64,000 bases of DNA from DAOUKH01 sp964291475 (GTDB lineage Bacteria > Chloroflexota > Dehalococcoidia > SHYB01): positions 1-64,000 of the forward strand of contig OZ220064.1 in the NCBI GenBank assembly GCA_964291475.2, written 5' to 3'. Below are positions 18,330 to 25,756 of this stretch, piece after piece. The position numbers were made by a program, and so were the translations under genes. Within the stretch, counting starts at the first letter, position 1; each line of letters starts with the position of its first letter. The notes beneath the pieces are model-generated. The model saw only the letters and a program-made list of their open reading frames with translations, did no database searches and was not told where the DNA came from.

Positions 18330-19490
18330 ATGGTCTCATCCCGCTACCGCCGCATCGTCGTCAAGGTGGGCACGAATCTGCTCACCGCGGGCGGCGACTC
18401 GCTCCATGCTCCGACCATCCGGCGCATCATCGGGCAGGTCGCCGCGTTGCACCGCATGGAAATCCAGGTGGTGCTCGTCTCCTCGGGGGCCATCGCGGCG
18501 GGGCGGGAGACGCTCGGACTCATGGCCCGCCGACCGAACGGCGGCCTGCGGCGGAAGGACATCCCGTTCAAGCAGGTCATGGCCGCGCTTGGTCAGAGCC
18601 GGCTGATGCAGCGGTACAACGACGGCTTCGCCGAGCACGGCATGCAGGTCGCCCAGGCCTTGATCACCAAGGGCGACCTCGACAACCGCGAGGGCTACCT
18701 CAACGTCCGCAACACCCTGGAGGGGCTGATCGCGCTCGGCGTGGTCCCCATCGTCAACGAGAACGACGTGGTGGACGTGCGCGAGATCGGGGAGATCGTC
18801 TTCGGCGACAACGACACCCTCTCCGCCGCCGTGGCCAATGTCGTCGACGCCGGCCTGCTCATCATCCTCACCGATACCGACGGCCTCTACGAGACCGACC
18901 CTCGCCGCGACCCCCACGCGAAGCTCATCCACCGCGTCGAGGAGATCGACGAGCGGGTCGAGGCCCTTGCGGGCGCCCCCGGCAGCGCCCGGGGCCGCGG
19001 CGGCATGGCCACCAAGATCGAGGCGGCCAAGGCGGCGACCGCCATCGGGATTCCCGTCCTCGTCGCCGGGGGGCACGTTCCCCGCATCCTGGAGCGCGTC
19101 GTGGCCGGCGAGGAGATCGGCACGCTCTTCGCCCGCCGGGACGACCGGGTGCACAGTAAGGAGCGCTGGCTCCTGAGCGGTCTGGGCTCCCGCGGCCAGA
19201 TCACGGTCGACGAAGGCGCGGTCACCGCCCTTCGCGCCAGCCGGTGCAGCCTGCTGCCCGCCGGTGTCTCCGGCGTCTCCGGCGACTTCGGCCGCGGCGA
19301 CGTGGTCGACATCTGCGACCCCGGCGGCGACCGCATCGGCAGCGGCCTGACGCAGTACTCCGCCGGGGAGATCGAGCGCATCAAGGGCGCGAAGACCGGC
19401 GACATCGTGAAGCTGCTAGGCTATCGTTATATCGACGAGATCGTCCTCCCCGGCGACATGGCGCTGCTCAACCGCCGGGGCAATGGTTAG
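18330..19490 (+). CDS. proB: Glutamate 5-kinase ProB (with PUA domain)
   Basis: A 386-aa enzyme that phosphorylates glutamate, the first step of proline synthesis. It has the amino-acid kinase fold (VVKVGTNLLTAGG near the start, SSGAIAAGRETLG, IVNENDVVDV, FGDNDTLSAAVAN) and a C-terminal PUA domain from about 290 (GQITVDEGAVTALR). Spacing to proA is about 10 nt. Confidence 0.97.
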   Translation: MVSSRYRRIVVKVGTNLLTAGGDSLHAPTIRRIIGQVAALHRMEIQVVLVSSGAIAAGRETLGLMARRPNGGLRRKDIPFKQVMAALGQSRLMQRYNDGFAEHGMQVAQALITKGDLDNREGYLNVRNTLEGLIALGVVPIVNENDVVDVREIGEIVFGDNDTLSAAVANVVDAGLLIILTDTDGLYETDPRRDPHAKLIHRVEEIDERVEALAGAPGSARGRGGMATKIEAAKAATAIGIPVLVAGGHVPRILERVVAGEEIGTLFARRDDRVHSKERWLLSGLGSRGQITVDEGAVTALRASRCSLLPAGVSGVSGDFGRGDVVDICDPGGDRIGSGLTQYSAGEIERIKGAKTGDIVKLLGYRYIDEIVLPGDMALLNRRGNG

Positions 19491-19500
19491 GGAGGCGGCC

Positions 19501-20784
19501 ATGACGACGACGGCGAACGAGACCGACCGCCTCTACGAGCAGGCGCGGGCCGCGAAGACGGCCTCGAAGGAGCTCGCCAAGCTGAGCTCCGAGGTCAAGA
19601 ACCGCGCGCTGCTCAACCTCGCCGACGCGCTCGAAGCGCGCGAGGACGAGATCATGGCCGCCAACCGGGCGGACTTGGACCTGTCCCAGGACGCCGGCCT
19701 GACCGGCGAGATGCTGGGGAGGCTCGAGCTTTCCGCCGGCGGCTTCCGCTCCATGGTCGCCAGTGTCCGCTCCGTCGCCTCGCTCCCCGACCCCATCGGC
19801 CAGATGGAGGACGTGCGCGTGCTCGACAACGGCCTGCGCATCGGGCGCCGCCGGGTGCCGCTCGGCGTCATCGCCTCGATCTACGAGTCGCGGCCCGAGG
19901 TCACCGTCGACATTCCGTCGCTGTGTCTGAAGTCGGGCAACGCCGCCTTCCTGCGTGGAGGCAAGGAGGCGATCAACTCCAACACGACGCTGGCCGGCAT
20001 CGTCCGCTCCGCCATCGCGGAGGAGGGTGTGCCGCCCGACGCGGTGCAGTTCGTCGAGTCGACCGACCGGGCGCTCGTGGCCGAGCTGCTGAAGATGAAC
20101 GATTGGATCGACCTCGTCGTCCCGCGCGGCGGCGGAGGGCTGATCGAGTTCGTGGAGAAGAACGCATCGATGCCCGCCATCACCGGAGGCCGGGGCGTCA
20201 ACCACATCTACGTCGACCGGTCCGCCGACCTCGACATGGCCGCCGACGTCGTCTACAACGCGAAGGTCCAGAAGCCCGCCGTCTGCAACGCCGTCGACGG
20301 CGTGCTGGTGCACCGCTCCATCGCGGAGACCGGGCTGCCCCGCATCGGGGCCGCCCTCGCCTCCGCCGACGTCGACCTGCGCTGCGACCCCGATTCCCTA
20401 CGGATCCTGCTTGACGAGGGCGTCAAGCCCATCCGGCCCGCGGAAGAGAGCGATTGGGGCTACGAGTTCTGCGCCCTTATCGCGTCGATCCGGGTGGTGG
20501 ACGGCTTCGACGAAGCCTTGGAGCACATCGACCGCTACGGATCGGGGCACTCGGAGGCGATCATCACCAACGACTACGCCGCGGCGCAGCGCTTCGTCAA
20601 CGAGGTGGACGCCGCCGCCGTCTTCGTCAACGCCAGCATGCGCTTCAACGACGGCGCGCAGTTCGGCCTCGGGGCGGAGGTCGGGATCAGCACGGACAAG
20701 CTCCATGCGCGCGGCCCCATGGGGTTGCGGGAGATCACGTCGTACAAGTGGGTCGTCATGGGCGACGGCCAAGTCCGTCCGTAG
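19501..20784 (+). CDS. proA: Gamma-glutamyl phosphate reductase ProA
   Basis: A 427-aa NADPH-dependent reductase of the aldehyde-dehydrogenase superfamily, the second step of proline synthesis. The ATG at 19501 has GGGAGG about 6 nt upstream; an ATG at 19483 overlaps proB and is less likely. The catalytic Cys is in QKPAVCNAVDGV, and the ending LHARGPMGLREITSYKWVV is typical of ProA. No proC is in the window. Confidence 0.97.
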   Translation: MTTTANETDRLYEQARAAKTASKELAKLSSEVKNRALLNLADALEAREDEIMAANRADLDLSQDAGLTGEMLGRLELSAGGFRSMVASVRSVASLPDPIGQMEDVRVLDNGLRIGRRRVPLGVIASIYESRPEVTVDIPSLCLKSGNAAFLRGGKEAINSNTTLAGIVRSAIAEEGVPPDAVQFVESTDRALVAELLKMNDWIDLVVPRGGGGLIEFVEKNASMPAITGGRGVNHIYVDRSADLDMAADVVYNAKVQKPAVCNAVDGVLVHRSIAETGLPRIGAALASADVDLRCDPDSLRILLDEGVKPIRPAEESDWGYEFCALIASIRVVDGFDEALEHIDRYGSGHSEAIITNDYAAAQRFVNEVDAAAVFVNASMRFNDGAQFGLGAEVGISTDKLHARGPMGLREITSYKWVVMGDGQVRP

Positions 20785-20817
20785 CCGGCGGAGCCATCGA
20801 AAGGTAGGGGGCCGCGG

Positions 20818-21141
20818 ATGCCGGAGCACCGATTCGAGCGAGAGTGCCGCACCCCCTACTCGGAGGCCTACCTCATCATGGAAGGGGAGGCGCCGCTGGG
20901 CCGCATCGACCTGCACTTCGCCGGGCCCGTGGTCCATGGCCTGCTCGTGGTCGCCGAGCGCGTCACGCAGGACGACGTCAAGGAGATCATCGAGTCCGTC
21001 GACGAGGAGCTGGTGATGTCCGCCGACCCCGACTGCGAGGACTTCGTCGTGCAGGTCTATCAGGGGCGCGAGCTCGGGACGTACAGCTCCCAGGATCTGG
21101 AAGAAGAGGAAGGGGCCGACGGCGGGCGGCCCTCCTGGTAG
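20818..21141 (+). CDS. Small acidic protein of unknown function
   Basis: A 107-aa protein that I do not recognise. It has an alternating hydrophobic pattern consistent with a small alpha/beta fold (LGRIDLHFAGPVVHGLLVV, then a helix VKEIIESVDEELV) and ends in a very acidic tail (LEEEEGADGG). It has no signal peptide or membrane segment. It is 33 nt behind proA on the same strand, so it is probably cotranscribed. A purine-rich stretch with GGGGG precedes the ATG. Confidence 0.65.
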   Translation: MPEHRFERECRTPYSEAYLIMEGEAPLGRIDLHFAGPVVHGLLVVAERVTQDDVKEIIESVDEELVMSADPDCEDFVVQVYQGRELGTYSSQDLEEEEGADGGRPSW

Positions 21142-21156
21142 CTCCGCGGCGCTGCG

Positions 21157-22158
21157 CTACGCCGCGGTCTTCTCTGCCTTGTCCTCGTCCGCCCACCATT
21201 CCTTGCGGCGGGCGATGATGGCCAGGGCGACAAACCCGAGGCCGACGCCGAACCACAACGTGCAAAGGCGGATCACCAACGTGGCCGCCGCGGCGGCGGC
21301 GCTCCCCAGTCCGACCAGGGCCTGACCCAGGCTGGTGATGCCCGTCTCCGCCGCGCCGAGTCCGCCGGGCAGCAGGAGCACGGCCCCCGCCATCGTCGAG
21401 ATGGAGAGGATGAACAGGGACTGGAACATGAGCTCCCAGCCCGGCTCCGCGCCCAGCCCCCAGAAGACGTAGTAGAGGGCCACCGCCTCGCCGGACCACG
21501 AGACGATCCCAATGGTCGCCGCAATAGCTAGCGGCCGGGGCGAAAAGAGCAGCTGCGAGCTGCCGAAGAAGGTCGCGACGAACGGGGCGTGCCGCTTGAG
21601 CACGGGGATGCGGCCGGTCAACGCCACCAGCCCGTTCGCCAGCTGCTTGTTGCGGAGACCGGCGATCGCAACGACCGTAGCGGCTCCCAGCCCAACCAGA
21701 GGCAACCAGCCGTAGTCGACGAAGATCAGGCCGATCGCGGCGAGCACCACCATGGCGACGCCGTCGCTGACCCGTTCGGCGATCACGATGGGGGCGGTCT
21801 TCGCCGGGTCTGCGTCGTAGCGCACCTTGAGGAAGTAGCTCTTGATCCACTCGCCGACCTTCGCCGGCGTGATCGACATGCCTAGCCCGGAGAAGAAGAT
21901 AAGCACGCTGTCGAAGAACCGCACGCCCCGGACCTCGGTCAGGCGCAGGTAGTACTCCCACTTCACGAAGCGCAGGATGTAGTTGAACAGGGTCAGGAGC
22001 AGGATGTAGGGAATGAACTCCCAGCGGAACTCTCTGAGGACGTCGCCGGTCTCCGAGAGGCTGCCGGAAAGCTCGATATAGAGAAGTAGCGCGGCGACGA
22101 CCGCGAGGCCGAGGCCAACGGAAATGAGGAGCTGTTTGCGGAGTTGACCGGCTTTCAC
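21157..22158 (-). CDS. Lysylphosphatidylglycerol-synthase-type flippase-like membrane protein
   Basis: A 333-aa protein, GTG start, with about eight membrane segments and the family signature SITPAKVGEWIKSYFLK. This domain, also found alone as YbhN/UPF0104, is the flippase half of MprF. Its isolated members have no known aminoacyl transferase activity, and none is fused here. It lies 37 nt behind the transketolase C subunit on the same strand. Confidence 0.87.
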   Translation of the reverse strand: MKAGQLRKQLLISVGLGLAVVAALLLYIELSGSLSETGDVLREFRWEFIPYILLLTLFNYILRFVKWEYYLRLTEVRGVRFFDSVLIFFSGLGMSITPAKVGEWIKSYFLKVRYDADPAKTAPIVIAERVSDGVAMVVLAAIGLIFVDYGWLPLVGLGAATVVAIAGLRNKQLANGLVALTGRIPVLKRHAPFVATFFGSSQLLFSPRPLAIAATIGIVSWSGEAVALYYVFWGLGAEPGWELMFQSLFILSISTMAGAVLLLPGGLGAAETGITSLGQALVGLGSAAAAAATLVIRLCTLWFGVGLGFVALAIIARRKEWWADEDKAEKTAA

Positions 22159-22195
22159 GGTGGGCCTGGTCCGCCCGCGCGGTCCGTTTGGCGGT

Positions 22196-23140
22196 TTACC
22201 GTTTTCGGCTCACCACCCGCCGGGCCGCGTCGGCCACGTCGGCGGAGGTCAGGTTGTACTTGATGAGAAGCTCGTCGGGTTTTCCCGACTCAGCGTACCC
22301 GTTCAGCGCGACGAATTCCATCGGAACCGGCGTCGAGAGCGCCGCCGCCGCCGCTACCGCGCTGCCCAGCCCGCCGCGGAGCTGATGTTCCTCCGCCGTC
22401 ACGATGGCGCCAGTCTCCGCCGCCGCTGCCGCGACCGACGCATCGTCGATGGGGTGAATCGTGGCCATGTTGAGCACGCGGGCCTCGATTCCCTCGCCGG
22501 CTAGGACCTCCGCGGCCTCCAGCGCCGCCGCGGTCATGATCCCGCAGGCGATGAGGGTGACGTCCCCGCCCTCGCGGAGCGGCGCCGCCTTGCCCGCGGT
22601 GAACCGGTAGTCGGCCGGGAGGATGATCGGCGTGGCGGGGCGGCTGAGACGGATGTAGAAGGGGCCGCGGGCATCCGCGGCGGCGCGGACCGCCGCCTCC
22701 GTCTCCACCGCGTCGGCGGGGACGATGACGGTGAAGGAGGGCAGCGCGGTCATCAGCGCCACGTCTTCGATGGCTTGGGCCGAGATGCCGTCCTCGCCGG
22801 TGACGATGCCGGCGTGGGTGGTCACGATCTTCACGTTGAGGCCGGGCTGCGAGATGCCGACCCTTATCTGGTCGTAGGCGCGCGAGGTGGCGAAGACCGC
22901 GAAGGTGCTCACGAAGGGAATCTTCCCCGCCGAGGCGAGCCCCGCGGCAACGCTCATCATGTTCTGTTCCGCCGCGCCGAGGTCGAAGAAGCGCTCGGGG
23001 TACTTCTTGCTGAAGTCGACGGACATGACCGACTTGTTCAGGTCCCCGCCGACGAAGACGACGTTGGGGTTCTCCCCGCCCAGCGCCGAGAGGACCTCGC
23101 CGAAGCGGTTGCGGGTCGCCTCCTTGACCTGGGTCGTCAT
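22196..23140 (-). CDS. Transketolase, C-terminal subunit
   Basis: A 314-aa split transketolase half with the pyrimidine-binding and C-terminal domains (FDLGAAEQNMMSVAAGLA, FVSTFAVFATSRAYDQI, ITHAGI-like loop TTHAGIVTGEDG). With the N-terminal half it forms the thiamine-diphosphate enzyme of the pentose phosphate or Calvin pathway. Its ATG overlaps the stop of the N-terminal subunit (ATGA), giving equimolar translation. Confidence 0.93.
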   Translation of the reverse strand: MTTQVKEATRNRFGEVLSALGGENPNVVFVGGDLNKSVMSVDFSKKYPERFFDLGAAEQNMMSVAAGLASAGKIPFVSTFAVFATSRAYDQIRVGISQPGLNVKIVTTHAGIVTGEDGISAQAIEDVALMTALPSFTVIVPADAVETEAAVRAAADARGPFYIRLSRPATPIILPADYRFTAGKAAPLREGGDVTLIACGIMTAAALEAAEVLAGEGIEARVLNMATIHPIDDASVAAAAAETGAIVTAEEHQLRGGLGSAVAAAAALSTPVPMEFVALNGYAESGKPDELLIKYNLTSADVADAARRVVSRKR

Positions 23141-24012
23141 CCCGCCAGCTCCTTCAGGGCCTGCTCGTACTGCTCGGCGTTGGGGGCCTTCCCGTGGAAG
23201 TCGGGGTTGCCTTCCATGAAGCTGACGCCCTTGCCCTTCACCGTGTCGGCCACGATGGCGGCGGGCCCGTCGTGGGCGACGGCGCGGTCGAGCGCCGCGA
23301 CGATCGCCGGCATGCTGTGCCCGTCGATGACGTCGGTGCGCCAGCCGAACGCCCGCCACTTCTCCTCGATCGGCTCGAGGTCGAGCACGTCCTTGGTGGC
23401 GCGGTCGTTCTGGATGCCGTTGCGGTCGATGAGGGCCACGATGTTGCCCAAGCCGTAGTGCTTGGCGGCCATGGCCGCCTCCCAGACCTGCCCCTCGTCG
23501 AGCTCGCCGTCGCCGAGCATGACGAAGATGCGGGCGTCGATGCCATCGAGGCCGAGCGCCAGGGACGTCCCCACGCCGAAGGAGAGCCCCTGCCCCAGGG
23601 AGCCCGACGACATCTCGACGCCGGGCGTCTTGACCGAGGCATGTCCCTGTATCCGGCTGTTCAGCTTGCGGAAGGTCTGGAGCTCCTCCACGGGGAAGTA
23701 GCCGCTCTGGGCGAGCGCGGCGTAGAGGGCCGGGCAGCAGTGCCCCTTGCTCAGGATAAAGCGGTCGCGTTCGGGCCAGGCGGGGTCGTCGGGCCGGTGC
23801 CGCAGCTCACCGAAATAGAGCGCGGCGACCATGTCGATGGCGGAGAGCGAACCGCCGGGGTGGCCGCTCTGCGCGTGGAACGTCATCTCGACGATGTGGC
23901 GCCGCAGGACGCGGGCGACGGCCTCGAGCTTGGCGATGGCCTCGGAATCGGCGCTGGGCCGGGATGCGGCGGCGCTAGCGGCGGCGGGGGCCGAGTGGTC
24001 GTCCTGGCGCAA
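23137..24012 (-). CDS. Transketolase, N-terminal (ThDP-binding) subunit
   Basis: A 291-aa protein with the thiamine-diphosphate motif (VMLGDGELDEGQVWEA to N), SGHPGGSLSAIDMVAALYF and FILSKGHCCPALYAAL. The reading frame is open up to 24129, but a good promoter at 24067-24095 would start transcription near 24060, so translation must begin later. The first in-frame start codon is the TTG at 24012. This start is inferred. The N-terminal ~20 residues are Ala/Ser rich. Confidence 0.88.
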   Translation of the reverse strand: MRQDDHSAPAAASAAASRPSADSEAIAKLEAVARVLRRHIVEMTFHAQSGHPGGSLSAIDMVAALYFGELRHRPDDPAWPERDRFILSKGHCCPALYAALAQSGYFPVEELQTFRKLNSRIQGHASVKTPGVEMSSGSLGQGLSFGVGTSLALGLDGIDARIFVMLGDGELDEGQVWEAAMAAKHYGLGNIVALIDRNGIQNDRATKDVLDLEPIEEKWRAFGWRTDVIDGHSMPAIVAALDRAVAHDGPAAIVADTVKGKGVSFMEGNPDFHGKAPNAEQYEQALKELAG

Positions 24013-24066
24013 CTGATTCGTGTTCCAAGAAACTCGGCTGGGGACCTGAGGTAAGCCGGTCGGCTG

Positions 24067-24095
24067 ATTATACGGGCAGCTACGGAGGGTGTCTA
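24067..24095 (-). promoter_or_regulatory. Promoter of the transketolase operon
   Basis: Minus strand TAGACA (24095-24090), exactly 17 nt, then a perfect TATAAT (24072-24067). It decides the TTG start of the transketolase N subunit, because ATG 24129 would be upstream of the transcript start. Confidence 0.7.
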
Positions 24096-24231
24096 TCGTG
24101 CTGGGAAACCTTGGGGAGCAGCGCCCCAAGGGCGCTCGCGCGCCTGACGGCGCGCGCCCTGTTTCAGTTTCCCCACAGGAAACCTCTGCAAAACTCCCGC
24201 CGATGGTTGGAAAACGCGTGGAGTGGGGTGT

Positions 24232-25531
24232 GAAGGACCGGGCACATGGGTGACGGTTAGACCGGGGACATAGGTAACACCTTGACGGGGGTCTTGGCGA
24301 TGCGTTTGGTGTGGTCGTCGAGGAGGCCGATGAGGAGGGGGCCGAAGCGGACGGCCCAGCTGCGGTCGTCCTGCCGGACGAGGCCGACGGGCTCGCCTTT
24401 GAGGGTCTCGCTCACGTAGACCAGGTCCCCCTTCCACTTGATCTCGCCGTTGCCGCGTACCCGGCGTACCGTGACTTCGGCCTCGTAGTCCGGCGAGCCG
24501 ACGCTGGCAGGATAGGGGCGAAACGAGGGCGTGTACAGGAAGGCCGGGGGGCGCTGTCCCAAGGCCTCGTGAGGGCGCTCGGTGTTGTAGCTGCGTCGGA
24601 AGCGGTCGAAGGCCTGCTGCTGACGGCGGCCGTTGGCCCTGGGCGGCGAGGCGGTTTCCGCCTTCAGGGTGCGGTGGAGGCGCTCGAGGCGTCCGTTCTG
24701 TTCGGGATGGCCCGGGGCGATGCGCTCGGGGAGGATGCCCAGCTTGACCCACCAGACGGCCAGGGAGGAGAGGCTGCCCAAGCTGGTGCCGGCGAAGGGC
24801 GGACCGTTGTCGGTGCGGATGACCCTGGGCAGGCCGTACTCACGGAAGGCGCGCGCTAACGCGCGCCGCGTCTCCGGGCCGGTGGGGCGCTCCAGCCCGC
24901 GGCAGGCGATCAGGTAGCGGGAGGCCGCGTCCTGGACGGTGAGGGGGTCGACGCGGGCCCCGTCGCCGGTGCGGAACCAGCCCTTGAAGTCGATGGACCA
25001 GACGTCGTTGGCGTTGATGGCGTAAGCGAAGGGCTCGCTCCAAGGGGAGGTACGGCGGCGACGCTGTCGGCGCCGTACCAGGCCGGCCCGGTCGAGGATG
25101 GCGCCGGCGGTGCTGGGGGCGGGCCAGGGCACGTCGGGCTCGGTGTCGTGGAGCCAGGCGATGAGCTTCTTGGGGCCCCACAAGGGGTGGGCTCGCTTCG
25201 CCGCGATGATGCGCTCCTGCACCTCACGGCGTGTGGCGTTGGGATGATGGTGGGGGGCGCGGCTCCGGTCGCGCAGGCCCTCCTCGCCGTACGCCTCGTA
25301 CCGGCCGATCAGCTTGGAGGCAGTCTTGCGGCTGATCCCGAACTGCCGGCACAACTCGGCGATGGGTTCCTCCCCCGCCGTCCTGCGCTCAATGAACCGC
25401 AACCGTTCCGCTTCGACACTCGTCTCTTGCCAGGGCAACACAACTCCTCCTTCATGGATCGCTTCCTGCAATCCTCCAGAGTGTTACCCATGTGCCCGGT
25501 TTATCTGTTACCTATCTCCCCGGCCTGTACC
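24232..25531 (-). mobile_element. IS481-family insertion sequence
   Basis: A 1300-bp element flanked by the 5-bp direct repeat GGGTG (24227-24231 and 25532-25536). Each end holds two spaced copies of an ACCGGGCACATGGGTAAC-like motif in inverted orientation (24239-24285 and 25480-25525), which are the probable transposase binding sites. It encodes one DDE transposase. Its insertion in a recognisable repeat defines both borders. The inverted repeats are imperfect, so the exact outer bases are a best estimate. Confidence 0.8.
24257..25471 (-). CDS. IS481-family DDE transposase
   Basis: A 404-aa transposase. The N-terminal helix-turn-helix is ISRKTASKLIGRYEAYGEEGL, then a Lys/Arg-rich linker and an rve integrase core. 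The catalytic triad is visible as WSIDFKGWF (Asp), IRTDNGPPF (Asp) and NGRLERLHRTL (Glu). The reading frame is intact and runs into the terminal repeat (KVLPMSPV end), so the element may still be active. Confidence 0.95.
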   Translation of the reverse strand: MQEAIHEGGVVLPWQETSVEAERLRFIERRTAGEEPIAELCRQFGISRKTASKLIGRYEAYGEEGLRDRSRAPHHHPNATRREVQERIIAAKRAHPLWGPKKLIAWLHDTEPDVPWPAPSTAGAILDRAGLVRRRQRRRRTSPWSEPFAYAINANDVWSIDFKGWFRTGDGARVDPLTVQDAASRYLIACRGLERPTGPETRRALARAFREYGLPRVIRTDNGPPFAGTSLGSLSSLAVWWVKLGILPERIAPGHPEQNGRLERLHRTLKAETASPPRANGRRQQQAFDRFRRSYNTERPHEALGQRPPAFLYTPSFRPYPASVGSPDYEAEVTVRRVRGNGEIKWKGDLVYVSETLKGEPVGLVRQDDRSWAVRFGPLLIGLLDDHTKRIAKTPVKVLPMSPV

Positions 25532-25675
25532 GGGTGGTCTTCCCTCTCCCCCTCGGGGGGAGATTTGAGAGAGGGCGCGCGCCGAACGGTGCGCGAGCGC
25601 CCGCAGGGCGCTGCTTCCCCACTCGGTTCAGCGTTACGCAAAGGTCTCCACCAAGGGGAAAGGGCTTAGGCATAC

Positions 25676-25705
25676 AAGACAGCGCCGCTCCTAATCGGCT
25701 AGAAT
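25676..25705 (+). promoter_or_regulatory. Weak putative promoter of the molybdopterin dehydrogenase
   Basis: AAGACA (25676-25681), 18 nt, TAGAAT (25700-25705), with the gene start about 52 nt downstream. The -35 is poor. Confidence 0.35.
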
Positions 25706-25756
25706 TGGCCGGACTTCTACTCCGCAACAGGCTCATTTCTCGCGAGGAGATGCTTC

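Larger units (their letters stand above)
24168..25661. repeat. MITE-like repeat copy interrupted by an IS481 element
   Basis: The left part (24168-24231) and right part (25532-25661) line up with the two halves of the uninterrupted repeat at 53615-53804. Removing the 1300-bp element and one copy of GGGTG leaves about 189 bp, against 190 bp for the intact copy. The ends carry imperfect inverted repeats around ACCTYTGC. A further partial inverted copy of the G/C-rich core lies at 24105-24167. Confidence 0.75.
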
